Shown here: positions 8,433 through 15,148 of the stretch, one piece after another
Layout of the letters: each line of letters begins with the position of its first letter
Position numbering within the stretch: the stretch's first letter is position 1
From: Streptomyces marianii
GTDB taxonomy: Bacteria; Actinomycetota; Actinomycetes; Streptomycetales; Streptomycetaceae
Direction: 5' to 3'
DNA: 64,000 nucleotides
Assembly (NCBI RefSeq): GCF_005795905.1
Contig: NZ_VAWE01000001.1
Coordinates: forward strand, 5,445,001 to 5,509,000
Position numbers and translations under genes: made by a program
Notes under the pieces: generated by a model
Database searches by the model: none
Told to the model about the DNA's origin: nothing
What the model saw: the letters and a program-made list of their open reading frames with translations, nothing else

Positions 8433-9074
8433 ATGAGGATGAGTGAGGCATACGCGACGACGGTCGCAGCTGTCGCGCCGGTGATCTGGTTGGTCGGGGC
8501 TGTGGAACTACACCAGGTCGTCCAGCGGTTCGCTGCTGCGGCCACTGAGGGCGAGGCTCATGATGCTGAGTACCGGCGGCGGCTGGAGGCGTTTGGCGAC
8601 GACGCTACGTGGGCTGAACTGCGGGACTTGACCACGCGCTTCCGCCAGACACGGCCGAATCTTGCGGCTGTCAACACGCTGAATCGGATCGCCCATGTGA
8701 TCTGGACTGTGACGGTGGGCTGTTTGATCGCCGCAGAGGTCTTCGCGCTCGGCTGGTTGGGTAGCCAGCCTGGGCCGCAACCTGCGAGGGCCTACTTCTG
8801 CTTCTGGGCTTTGGTCCTGGGGTTCGCAGCGGTGTCGTATCTCCCGTTGGCCATCTCCATCATCCCCACGTTTCGGATCGCGCGGCGCCATCTGGAGCAC
8901 TCCGACACCATCCGGGACCGCCTGACACAGCACAGGACCAGCATCGACACCCGGATCGCCGCTCTCCAGGAACGCGTGGAGACTGCCCAAACCCCTGAGG
9001 ACTTGCAGGAGATCCGACGGCAGATTCGCCGCCTGAGGGGCGAGGCCGACGAACCACCGAGCCCTACCTCCTGA
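8433..9074 (+). CDS. Plus-strand phage membrane protein (moron candidate)
   Basis: 213 residues. A hydrophobic stretch near the start (AVAPVIWLVGAV) and two long ones at about 88-110 (VIWTVTVGCLIAAEVFALGW) and 125-150 (FCFWALVLGFAAVSYLPLAISIIP) are followed by a charged coiled-coil tail. A TACATA box sits at 8420-8425, seven bases before the ATG, so the message may be leaderless; a second ATG is at 8439. The gene runs against its neighbours and has its own terminator, the pattern of phage accessory genes expressed from the prophage. Superinfection exclusion is one possible role; no family is recognised. Confidence 0.7.
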   Translation: MRMSEAYATTVAAVAPVIWLVGAVELHQVVQRFAAAATEGEAHDAEYRRRLEAFGDDATWAELRDLTTRFRQTRPNLAAVNTLNRIAHVIWTVTVGCLIAAEVFALGWLGSQPGPQPARAYFCFWALVLGFAAVSYLPLAISIIPTFRIARRHLEHSDTIRDRLTQHRTSIDTRIAALQERVETAQTPEDLQEIRRQIRRLRGEADEPPSPTS

Positions 9075-9082
9075 CGTTGATC

Positions 9083-9112
9083 TGCCGCCCGGCCCCGCAC
9101 GGCCGGGCGGCA
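9083..9112 (+). terminator. Rho-independent-type hairpin after the membrane-protein gene
   Basis: Twelve-base-pair stem around the perfect arms CCGCCCGGCC (9085-9094) and GGCCGGGCGG (9101-9110) with a 6-base loop, 8 bases after the stop at 9074. No long U tract follows, as is common in Streptomyces. Confidence 0.75.
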
Positions 9113-9139
9113 TTCCCCTCCTCCACTCGCCCCGAGTGG

Positions 9140-9385
9140 TCAGTGGGCGCCGATGCCGACAAGGCGCAGGGCGCGCCTGCGGGTGGCGAGTTCGGCGCGG
9201 GCGACGTCGGCGAGGCGGAAGGCTTGGCGGCCGTCGTCGTCGAGTCCGGCGACCTGGAGGTGGCCGCGGTTCACCCAGGACCGGATCGTGCGTTCGGTGA
9301 CCTCTGCGGCACCGGCGCTTAGGAGCCGGCGGGCTCGGGTGGCGTGGGCGGCGGCCTGTTTGGCGTTCAGCCAGGTGGTGTCCAT
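9140..9385 (-). CDS. Small helix-turn-helix protein (MerR/excisionase-like)
   Basis: 81 residues from ATG 9385, which has a strong AGGGAGGT ribosome site; the longer reading frame upstream lacks one. The sequence reads MDTTWLNAKQAAAHATRARR, then a recognition segment TERTIRSWVNRGHLQVAG and RQAFRLADVARAEL, the layout of MerR-like winged-helix DNA-binding domains used in excisionases and small phage regulators. It is isolated between accessory genes, so it may control them. Which target it binds is not evident. Confidence 0.7.
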   Translation of the reverse strand: MDTTWLNAKQAAAHATRARRLLSAGAAEVTERTIRSWVNRGHLQVAGLDDDGRQAFRLADVARAELATRRRALRLVGIGAH

Positions 9386-9517
9386 GCGTACCTCCCTGGG
9401 CCTGGAATGCAGACAGCCCCCGCGTGATGGCGGGGGCTGGAGCGGCTGTGGGCACACGTGTGCCACTGGCAGGGAGTATGCGCTAACAGTCTGATCTTTG
9501 TCCAGTGCACGTGAGAG

Positions 9518-9552
9518 GGCCCGACCGTCACGGGGGTGAACGCGGTCGGGCC
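9518..9552 (-). terminator. Hairpin after first lipoprotein gene
   Basis: Arms GGCCCGACCG (9518-9527) and CGGTCGGGCC (9543-9552) pair perfectly around a 15-base loop, 17 bases past the lipoprotein stop at 9569 in the minus direction. Confidence 0.6.
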
Positions 9553-9568
9553 TGTCAGGGATATGCGG

Positions 9569-9904
9569 TCAGCCCTTCCAGCCGGCGTCGAGGCATGCCT
9601 TGGCGAAGGCGTCCGCGCCGAGCTGCCACGCGCCGGGGCCGCCGTCGGCACCGCGGGCGAGCGCAGTCGCGTTGTCCGCGATGCCGTTCGTCTGGGAGTC
9701 TTGCGCCCACTCGTTGACCTTGTTCGCCAGGTCGACTCGCGCTTGCTGGGTCTGTGCTGCCTTGTAGTCGGTGGCGAAGTCGGTGCAGGCGAGCTTGGCT
9801 GCGTTGTCGAGCTTCGTCGGGTCGGTCTGCTCGGGTTCGGTGCTGCACCCGGTGAGCACGGCCGCGGCGAGGAGTATCGCGGCGGGGATGGTGCGGGTAT
9901 CCAT
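9569..9904 (-). CDS. Prophage-encoded lipoprotein 1
   Basis: 111 residues from ATG 9904, preceded by a GGGGGGACC sequence. A basic-hydrophobic signal leads to the lipobox LTGC with the lipidated Cys at 20; the mature part is short, acidic and helical (ACTDFATDYKAAQTQQARVDLANKVNEW). A start 30 bases upstream is possible but weakens the signal peptide. The gene shares its start context with the second lipoprotein gene and has its own terminator. Surface lipoproteins made by lysogens can block superinfection; that role here is inference. Confidence 0.75.
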   Translation of the reverse strand: MDTRTIPAAILLAAAVLTGCSTEPEQTDPTKLDNAAKLACTDFATDYKAAQTQQARVDLANKVNEWAQDSQTNGIADNATALARGADGGPGAWQLGADAFAKACLDAGWKG

Positions 9905-9972
9905 GGTCCCCCCAAGGGATCGGGTGTGGGCCATGATGCGGGTTCGGTGCGCGGGTGTCAGGGGTATGGGTG

Positions 9973-9996
9973 AGGCCCACCGGATCGGGTGGGCCT
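9973..9996 (-). terminator. Hairpin after second lipoprotein gene
   Basis: Nine-base-pair perfect stem AGGCCCACC (9973-9981) / GGTGGGCCT (9988-9996) with a 6-base loop, located 29 bases after the lipoprotein stop at 10025. Confidence 0.6.
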
Positions 9997-10024
9997 GCGA
10001 CTGCGGCGGACGGCGGCGGCAGCG

Positions 10025-10438
10025 CTAGTCGCCCAGACCTTCCACCATCTTGAGCTTGTCGAACCGCCCGGCCTCGTCCGTCCACCCCAGACCATCGATC
10101 GACTTGGCCATCAGCAGCACCGTGTAGTCGTCCTCTGAGAGCGGCGCGCACGCCTCCGGCCGGCCCTTCCCGCCCTCCGTGGTCTTCTTCTCCGCTGTGT
10201 CGTACGCGTCCTTGGCCACGCCCTCGTACCCGGACCGGACCATGTCGGCGAGTGCCGTATCGAACGCGTGTACCCGCTCCTTGGCTTCGCTGATGGTCGG
10301 CGTGTCCGCAGGATCGCCGCCGGTCCGCTCGGTGAGCGCGGTGGCGCAGTCCTTGGCTTTCTCGTCGGCGGACTTCGAGCAGCCGACTGCCCCGACAGCG
10401 AGCAGGCAGGCGGCGAGCAGGGTGGTGGCGTGGCGCAT
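10025..10438 (-). CDS. Prophage-encoded lipoprotein 2
   Basis: 137 residues. The signal MRHATTLLAACLLAVGAVGC ends in a lipobox with Cys 20; the mature protein is charged and helical, with two possible disulfide cysteines (DCATAL and EACAPL). The 16 bases spanning the start codon and its upstream G-run are identical to those of the first lipoprotein gene, although the mature proteins share no obvious similarity. It is separately terminated. Cell-surface location is well supported; function is not known. Confidence 0.77.
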   Translation of the reverse strand: MRHATTLLAACLLAVGAVGCSKSADEKAKDCATALTERTGGDPADTPTISEAKERVHAFDTALADMVRSGYEGVAKDAYDTAEKKTTEGGKGRPEACAPLSEDDYTVLLMAKSIDGLGWTDEAGRFDKLKMVEGLGD

Positions 10439-10514
10439 GGTCCCCCCAAGGCGCGTGCGTGTTGTGCGCCGGATCGTAGTGGCCGGGACCGGTATTTCGC
10501 CTGGGAACGACGAA

Positions 10515-10541
10515 GCCCACCGCGACGGGGTCGTGGTGGGC
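10515..10541 (-). terminator. Hairpin after DUF6221-like gene
   Basis: Arms GCCCACCGCGAC (10515-10526) and GTCGTGGTGGGC (10530-10541) pair with one G-T and a 3-base loop, 38 bases beyond the stop at 10579 on the minus strand. Confidence 0.6.
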
Positions 10542-10578
10542 CTCGGGCCGGGCGGTCCCGGCGTGAACTCTCAGTGCG

Positions 10579-10998
10579 TCAGCTCGCCTCCCACTCGGTC
10601 CGGTAGTCCCGGTGGTTGCTGTAGAGCGCGGCCATTCTGCGAACGGCGATGCCGAGCCCGGCCGCGCGGCCGTACGCGAACTCGGGTTCCGACTCGCCTG
10701 TGTCCAGGTCGGCCACCTCGGCGTAGGCGTCCAGGACTGCCCGGTCGTTAGCGATGCGATCGAGCACGCGAGCCGGATCATGCCAGACGATGTGGTCGGC
10801 ATAGCTTGCGTCGGTGTCCCCGGTGATCGCTTCGTCGCCGCCGTTCGCGACGCATGCACGATCAGAGTTGCGGGGCTCATCGCTCGCTGAGCCTGCATAC
10901 CACCGGGGCGACTTGCCAGCGGCCATACGCGCGGTCCGCTCTTCCATGTCGAGTATGTCTCGGATGAACTGCACCAGATCGCTCATGCTCCTCATCAT
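10579..10998 (-). CDS. DUF6221-like protein
   Basis: 139 residues from ATG 10998, which overlaps the upstream stop as ATGA; a second start at 10986 (MSDLVQFIRDILDMEE) agrees better with the usual beginning of the family. The pattern DLVQFIRDIL at the start, HIVWHDPARVLDRIANDRAVLDAYAEV in the middle and an arginine-rich end with a late AALYSNH is what I recall of DUF6221 proteins, which are common in Streptomyces mobile elements and have no known function. The gene is coupled to a 40-residue reading frame upstream. Confidence 0.72.
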   Translation of the reverse strand: MMRSMSDLVQFIRDILDMEERTARMAAGKSPRWYAGSASDEPRNSDRACVANGGDEAITGDTDASYADHIVWHDPARVLDRIANDRAVLDAYAEVADLDTGESEPEFAYGRAAGLGIAVRRMAALYSNHRDYRTEWEAS

Positions 10999-11117
10999 CC
11001 CGACTTCGGTGGGCGGGCGTCGGTCTTCTGCTGACTGGCCTGCTCACGGCGGGCCGCCTTGCTGGCCTCGTTCCGCTCGCGCAGTTCTCCGACGGACATG
11101 GTCTTCTTCAGTGCCAT
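10995..11117 (-). CDS. Small basic phage protein (40 aa)
   Basis: Reads MALKKTMSVGELRERNEASK and continues Lys/Arg/Gln-rich to KSG. AGGAG lies eight bases before the ATG, and the stop overlaps the ATG of the DUF6221-like gene (ATGA), which supports translation. It is probably helical and highly charged. No family is recognised. Confidence 0.55.
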   Translation of the reverse strand: MALKKTMSVGELRERNEASKAARREQASQQKTDARPPKSG

Positions 11118-11197
11118 GATGGCGCTCCTGTCTCGTGATCGGGATGAGGGAACCGGGGCGGTCGGGATGCCTGGCAGCGATCGGCCGCCCCGGGGGT

Positions 11198-11860
11198 CTA
11201 GTTGCCGGCCTTGGTGACGCGCCAGCGGTGGTGGTTCACCGGGTCCTGCGTGATCGAGAACCCCTCTTCGGTGGACGCCTGGGCGTTGTTGTTGTTGCTC
11301 TGACCTGCGGCAACAACGCTCTCTGGGACGGGCTCAGGGTCGGGGGAGAGCGTGGGGAAGTCCGGGGCCCGTACGCCGGTCGACACGCGGCCCCCCATGC
11401 GCACCCCACCGGCGACCGGGATGCCGGCCCCGTCGCAGGCCTCCCGGAGCTGTCCGGAGGAGAGGCCGAAGTGGGCGGCGAGCGCCGTCAGATGGACGTG
11501 GGGAGCGGCCAGCTGGTGGAGCGCCGCGGCGAGCTCCTCGCGGGTGGGGAGCAGCTGCTCCTCCTCGGGCTCGGCGGACGGCTGCTCGCCGGGCTCCGGT
11601 GCGTCGTCGGCCGGGACTGGCGCGGTCTCCTCCGGGGCGCCCGCGCGGTACGCGGCGAGCGCCCAGGCGAGGGTGAGCGGGGTGCCGAGGATCGGCACGG
11701 CGCTGAGGACGTAGCCGAGGGCGGCAAGGCTGAGGGTGACCGCGATGTACGGGCCGAGCTGGTCGTCGTGCCGCTCCCCCGCGGCTCGCAGGCGGGTCCA
11801 GGTGCGCCACGCCAGGCGGCCGGTCCCTCGCGCCAGGCGTATGGCGATCACGAGGCCCAT
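11198..11860 (-). CDS. Membrane-anchored protein with C-terminal soluble domain (spread-protein-like block)
   Basis: 220 residues from ATG 11860; the open frame upstream is Arg-rich and lies over another gene. After a basic start (IRLARGTGRLAWRTWTRLR) there is a hydrophobic region at about 35-70 (YIAVTLSLAALGYVLSAVPILGTPLTLAWALAAY), an acidic Pro/Glu linker, and a helical domain (LAAALHQLAAPHVHLTALAAHFGLSSGQLREACD) resembling a small HTH. An Asn-rich run (SNNNNA) precedes the end. The gene overlaps its upstream neighbour by 13 bases. The block resembles Spd-type membrane proteins of Streptomyces conjugative elements by layout only. Confidence 0.6.
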   Translation of the reverse strand: MGLVIAIRLARGTGRLAWRTWTRLRAAGERHDDQLGPYIAVTLSLAALGYVLSAVPILGTPLTLAWALAAYRAGAPEETAPVPADDAPEPGEQPSAEPEEEQLLPTREELAAALHQLAAPHVHLTALAAHFGLSSGQLREACDGAGIPVAGGVRMGGRVSTGVRAPDFPTLSPDPEPVPESVVAAGQSNNNNAQASTEEGFSITQDPVNHHRWRVTKAGN

Positions 11861-12279
11861 CCGGTGGCCATGTCGGCGATCGACGCGGTGAGCATTGCCC
11901 AGCCGCCGCCGGTGAGGCTGAAGGCGCTGGCCATGGTGATGCCGAGGTATCCGGCGGTGCGGGCCTTGAGGTTGACCATGTAGGCGATCACGACGAGGAC
12001 GATCGAGACGGCCCCGAGGCCGATGTCTCCGAGGGCCTGCGTCTTCATCAGCGCGGTGAGGGCTTTGGACAGCAGGTCGTCGGGGACGCCCCAGATCTGG
12101 CCGGCGCTCATCCATACGACGCCGGCGACCAGGCAGACGGTGAGGGCGCGGTTGGCGTTGAGGGGGTGCTTGGAGTTCGGGCGGGTCCCGAGGATGAACA
12201 CGGTGGCGAGGATGAGGCCGAGGCCGGCCGTGCCGATGCTGCCGAGGATCTGGCCGCCGGTGGAGGCTGCGAGGATCAC
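11848..12279 (-). CDS. Integral membrane protein, four predicted helices
   Basis: 143 residues. Hydrophobic segments lie near 14-31 (TAGLGLILATVFILG), 45-62 (LTVCLVAGVVWMSAGQIWG), 85-104 (DIGLGAVSIVLVVIAYMVNL) and 110-132 (GYLGITMASAFSLTGGGWAML). The protein is almost all membrane, about the size of a holin or a small Spd protein, but the four-helix layout and the coupling to other membrane genes favour the latter. It follows the next gene upstream by 10 bases and overlaps the one downstream by 13. Role inferred from context only. Confidence 0.6.
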   Translation of the reverse strand: MILAASTGGQILGSIGTAGLGLILATVFILGTRPNSKHPLNANRALTVCLVAGVVWMSAGQIWGVPDDLLSKALTALMKTQALGDIGLGAVSIVLVVIAYMVNLKARTAGYLGITMASAFSLTGGGWAMLTASIADMATGWAS

Positions 12280-12289
12280 GGGGAGGCTC

Positions 12290-12745
12290 CTACAGGGGCT
12301 GTGCCCACAGGGCGAGGGCGAGGGCGGTGGAGGCGAGGGGGATCCGGGCGGCCCATCCGGCGACGCGCACGACCGTGTGGCGGCCGGGGGCGCGCAGGCC
12401 GTGCGTGCGCCACTCGATGCCGCAGGCGAGCAGGCACAGGCCGATGCCGACCCACACGCCGCGCTGGGTGGAGTGGGCGCCGTAGTGGGCGATGCCGGCC
12501 GAGGCCCAGTCGACGATGCCGAGGAGCCAACCGGCCCACGCCGCGGCGGCGTTGTAGGCGAGGTGGCGCAGGCGGTCGCTGCGGATGCCGTCGGGCAGTG
12601 CGGCGCGAGCGAGGCCGACGGCGTGGTCCGCGGCTTTCAGGGTCTGCTCGCGGGCGCGGCCGATGGTGACGTTTACCCGGACGTCGGCCTCGGGCTCGGT
12701 GTCGTCGTCGTACAGCTCGGACCACCAGCCGCGGGGCTCGGACAC
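12290..12745 (-). CDS. Membrane protein of the spread-protein-like block
   Basis: 151 residues from a GTG at 12745, two bases after the upstream stop. The first 60 residues are soluble and acidic (SEPRGWWSELYDDDTEPE, then VRVNVTIGRAREQTLKAADHAVGLARAALP); hydrophobic segments follow at about 70-85, 98-112 and 130-150. The start is chosen because upstream codons lie inside the neighbouring gene. It is probably translated with its neighbours as a set of interacting membrane proteins. No family is firmly recognised. Confidence 0.6.
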   Translation of the reverse strand: MSEPRGWWSELYDDDTEPEADVRVNVTIGRAREQTLKAADHAVGLARAALPDGIRSDRLRHLAYNAAAAWAGWLLGIVDWASAGIAHYGAHSTQRGVWVGIGLCLLACGIEWRTHGLRAPGRHTVVRVAGWAARIPLASTALALALWAQPL

Positions 12746-12747
12746 CG

Positions 12748-13581
12748 TCAGGCCCCTTTCCGGATCTCGCGGAGGTAGCGGTCCACGGTGTCCTGGCGGG
12801 CATCCGGATCGGCGACCTTGCGGACGTAGGCCAGGACCGAGGGCGAGTCGGCCATGCCGGAGGACCACGCGGTCTCGACGGCCTGGCGGACGCTCGGACG
12901 GATGGACAGGACGTCATCCGGATCCGGATCCGCCGTGTCCGGATCCGGGGCCTGGTCCCGGCCGACGGCGAGTGCGGCCTGCTCGGCCGCCACCATGCCC
13001 TGGGCGCGGAGGAGGTCACGTCGGACGGCGACCATGGCGAGCTGGCCGCCGACCTCCGCCCGCTGGATGTCGACCCACTGCTGGGTGCGCTTGTCGAGCG
13101 GGGTGGCGTAGTGGGCCAGGACCACGGTCCACAGGCCCTTGGCGAGGCCGGAGACGAGGGCGCCCACCAGGCCGATCAGGAACTCCTTCCTGATGTAGCC
13201 GTGGACCGCGACGGCGGCCATGGCGCAGCCGAGGGCGGCGTGGCCGGCGCGGCGGGGCAGTTGGGCACGGGCGGGGTCGTAGCGGGCGAGCCATTCGAGG
13301 GCCATGCAGGACATCCACACGGCGTCGAAGACGATCGCGGCGCCGATGGCCGCCGGTAGGACGACCACGAGTCCGAGGAGGCCGCTGATCGCGGCGGTGG
13401 ACCAGGCGACGGAAGCCACGCCGACGACCGCGGCGACCACGGTCACGCCGGTGCGGACGGTGCGGTCCCAGTCGCGCGGCGGGACGGGCACGTGGACGTT
13501 GTACGGATCGTCGACGAGGTGGGTGATGCCGCCGATGGTGTGCGGTACCTGGCGGGTTCGGGTCTCGGTGCGGAAGCGCAC
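12748..13581 (-). CDS. Multi-pass membrane protein with soluble tail, DUF2637/SpdB-like
   Basis: 277 residues. The N-terminus is soluble (RTRQVPHTIGGITHLVDDP), then come four hydrophobic segments between about residues 45 and 165 (TGVTVVAAVVGVASVAW, VVVLPAAIGAAIVFDAVWMSCMALEWL, AALGCAMAAVAVHGY, FLIGLVGALVSGLAKGLWTVVL), and a 100-residue charged C-terminal part with a winged-helix look (SPSVLAYVRKVADPDARQDTVDRYLREI). This architecture recalls DUF2637 and SpdB-type proteins of Streptomyces plasmids, where they help spread DNA through mycelium. The identification is by layout, not by a decisive motif. Confidence 0.6.
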   Translation of the reverse strand: MRFRTETRTRQVPHTIGGITHLVDDPYNVHVPVPPRDWDRTVRTGVTVVAAVVGVASVAWSTAAISGLLGLVVVLPAAIGAAIVFDAVWMSCMALEWLARYDPARAQLPRRAGHAALGCAMAAVAVHGYIRKEFLIGLVGALVSGLAKGLWTVVLAHYATPLDKRTQQWVDIQRAEVGGQLAMVAVRRDLLRAQGMVAAEQAALAVGRDQAPDPDTADPDPDDVLSIRPSVRQAVETAWSSGMADSPSVLAYVRKVADPDARQDTVDRYLREIRKGA

Positions 13582-13651
13582 GATGCTCCTCCGGAGCAGG
13601 GAAGGGGAGGGCCGGGCCCGCGGGGCGGTGCGGGCCCGGTTGGCTGGTGGG

Positions 13652-13774
13652 TCAGGCGCGGTGCGAGTCCTGCGTCCGGGCGGCCTGGGCGGCTGCGTAG
13701 TCGTCGTCGGCGCGCTGGCGCAGCTGCTCGGCGGTGGCGGTCGCGTCCTCGGTGACGGGTGTCGGCTCGCTCAT
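13652..13774 (-). CDS. Small acidic protein (40 aa)
   Basis: Starts MSEPTPVTEDATATAEQLRQ and ends QAARTQDSHRA. The ATG overlaps the upstream stop by four bases (ATGA, 13771-13774), a strong sign of coupled translation. Predicted helical and soluble. No family is recognised. Confidence 0.55.
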   Translation of the reverse strand: MSEPTPVTEDATATAEQLRQRADDDYAAAQAARTQDSHRA

Positions 13775-14085
13775 CGCAGGGCCTCCGCGGCCTTCCGGAC
13801 GCGGAGCGCGAACTCCCCGCGGGTGATGGACAGCGAGGGGACGGCCGGCAGGGCCTTGTACGCGCGGGCCAGGCTGTCCTCGTGGACGGCGTCCGGTAGG
13901 CGGCTGAGGATCGTGTCCGCGCCGATGTCCAGGGCCTGCTCGCGGGCGGTCTGGGTCATGGGCTGGTCGGCGTCGAGCTCGAGCATGCGGGCCGTGACGA
14001 GCAGCGTCTGCGCGGCGTAGCTGGGCTGGTTCAGCAGCTTGTGGAGGGCTTCGTCGATCGGGGTGAGGTCGGTACGCTCGGCCAT
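13771..14085 (-). CDS. First gene of the membrane-protein operon, unknown function
   Basis: 104 residues, mostly helical (IDEALHKLLNQPSYAAQTLLVTARMLELDADQ...), without membrane segments. It is the promoter-proximal gene of the block that runs to about 11.2 kb. A promoter with TTGCCA at 14205-14200 and TACGGT at 14182-14177 (17-base spacing) points at it, leaving a leader of roughly 85 bases. The -35 box lies inside the 30-bp palindrome, so this operon is the probable target of the HTH protein encoded on the other strand. Confidence 0.65.
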   Translation of the reverse strand: MAERTDLTPIDEALHKLLNQPSYAAQTLLVTARMLELDADQPMTQTAREQALDIGADTILSRLPDAVHEDSLARAYKALPAVPSLSITRGEFALRVRKAAEALR

Positions 14086-14176
14086 GGGCCTGCTCCCTTT
14101 GATCGCTTCAGAGTGGGTCCGCCCCCGGCCAATGGAGGTGCAACTCCGGCCGGGGGCTTACTTGTTGCTGAGAACG

Positions 14177-14213
14177 ACCGTAGCGACTTCCTTGCCATAT
14201 GGCAAGGAAGTCG
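14177..14213. promoter_or_regulatory. 30-bp perfect palindrome overlapping a promoter
   Basis: Bases 14184-14213 are a perfect palindrome: each 15-base arm reads CGACTTCCTTGCCAT, mirrored about the central AT. Read on the minus strand it supplies TTGCCA as a -35 box, 17 bases before TACGGT, facing the membrane-protein operon. On the plus strand it ends 41 bases before the ATG of a small HTH gene. Size, symmetry and position make it an operator for a dimeric regulator, most simply that HTH protein. Confidence 0.8.
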
Positions 14214-14254
14214 GGGAGGATGGTGCCGTGGCCGACGACGAAGGAGGGCCGGAC

Positions 14255-14482
14255 ATGGTCAGCTTCCGAGAGCTGGCGCGGCGGCTGGTCGCCGACGGCG
14301 TGGTGGAACGGATCACCCACCAGCGGATCTCGCAGATCCGCCGCGACGATCCGGACGGCTTCCCGCCCTGCGTGCCGGTCGGACGCTCCCTGGCCGTGGA
14401 CTACCGCAAAGCCCGCCCGTACTTCGCTACCCGGAAATCCCGCCAGGGCCAGCGAACGGACCTGAAGTCCTCAGAGGAGTAG
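14255..14482 (+). CDS. Small HTH DNA-binding regulator
   Basis: 75 residues from ATG 14255, preceded by AAGGAGG at ideal distance; a GTG at 14228 is a weaker alternative. The sequence has a helix-turn-helix layout (SFRELARRLVADGVVERITHQRISQIRRD) followed by a wing-like PPCVPVGRSLAVDYRKARPYF and a basic tail, similar to small plasmid and phage regulators that tell when a promoter is free. It is read divergently from the membrane-protein operon across the perfect palindrome, so autoregulation and operon repression are the natural reading. Confidence 0.72.
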   Translation: MVSFRELARRLVADGVVERITHQRISQIRRDDPDGFPPCVPVGRSLAVDYRKARPYFATRKSRQGQRTDLKSSEE

Positions 14483-14492
14483 CCTCACTCCA

Positions 14493-14522
14493 CCGGCCCC
14501 CGCCCGCTCGGGTGGGGGCCGG
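14493..14522 (+). terminator. Hairpin after the HTH regulator gene
   Basis: Thirteen-base arms starting CCGGCCCCCGCCC (14493-14505) and ending GGGTGGGGGCCGG (14510-14522), with one G-T pair and a 4-base loop, 10 bases after the stop. Confidence 0.7.
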
Positions 14523-14567
14523 TCGTGTCTAGATGCGTCCCGCTCCGTATGTGCCGATCATGAAGTT

Positions 14568-14870
14568 ATGGCTGACACTGCATCCAACGACGAGGATGAT
14601 CTCCCGGAGATCTACCGAGAGCTGCTCTCACAAGTACGTCTGGGCGAGATGACGTCAGGCACCCGAAGAGGTTCGGGAGATGCAGCGAAGGTCGAGTTGG
14701 AGCTGCGCGTCTCTCTGGAAAGGTTCAAGGCGTCCCGAGCAGAGGCAGAGGCGGCTCGCCAAGCGAGAAGGGCGGCGCAAACCGCAGCGTCAGGGCTTCA
14801 CTTTGCGACGTGGGTCCTTGCGGCTGCCACAATCGTTCTGGCGCTCGTGACCATCTTCAAACCTTCATAA
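14568..14870 (+). CDS. Small tail-anchored membrane protein
   Basis: 100 residues. The first 75 are charged and helical (LPEIYRELLSQVRLGEMTSG, then a coiled-coil run with FKASRAEAEAARQARRAAQ), and a single hydrophobic segment at about 78-97 (FATWVLAAATIVLALVTIF) closes the protein. This tail-anchored plan is seen in small phage exclusion proteins and in membrane-bound sensors, but no family is recognised. It has its own upstream terminator and runs against the main transcript, consistent with independent expression from the lysogen. Confidence 0.65.
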   Translation: MADTASNDEDDLPEIYRELLSQVRLGEMTSGTRRGSGDAAKVELELRVSLERFKASRAEAEAARQARRAAQTAASGLHFATWVLAAATIVLALVTIFKPS

Positions 14871-14925
14871 CCTCTACCGGCGCTCTCCGGATGCGCCCAC
14901 GGGCGCCCGGGCGGACGCTGGGCCC

Positions 14926-15147
14926 ATGTCCGCACCGCCAGTGATCGTGTATCCGCCGTCGCCCACCGGCGGCCGCCGGGTCCGCGTCGGCGGCGAGATC
15001 CTCGGGCTGGCCCACAGCCTCGGGGACGTCGTCGAGTTCCTGCGCCGCGCAGGCCTCGAGGGCCTGGACGAGGACGACGTGGCCCGGTCCGAGCTGATCG
15101 AGTGGCGCGGGGGCGGCCCGGGCGTCTGGCCCGAGCCGGCCGGGTGA
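14926..15147 (+). CDS. Small conserved-looking phage protein
   Basis: 73 residues starting MSAPPVIVYPPSPTGGRRVRVGGEI, then LGLAHSLGDVVEFLRRAGLEGLDEDDVARSELIEWRGG. The pattern (beta strand, GGRRVRV turn, amphipathic helix, IEWRGGGPGVW end) is one I associate with short proteins common in Streptomyces mobile elements. It stops one base before the end of the convergent zinc-ribbon-type gene. Function unknown. Confidence 0.6.
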   Translation: MSAPPVIVYPPSPTGGRRVRVGGEILGLAHSLGDVVEFLRRAGLEGLDEDDVARSELIEWRGGGPGVWPEPAG

Positions 15148-15148
15148 C

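Noticed and set aside
11848..12279. Holin of a lysis cassette
   Set aside because: The protein has the size and membrane content, but no endolysin lies nearby and all neighbours are membrane proteins of a different kind in one coupled operon.
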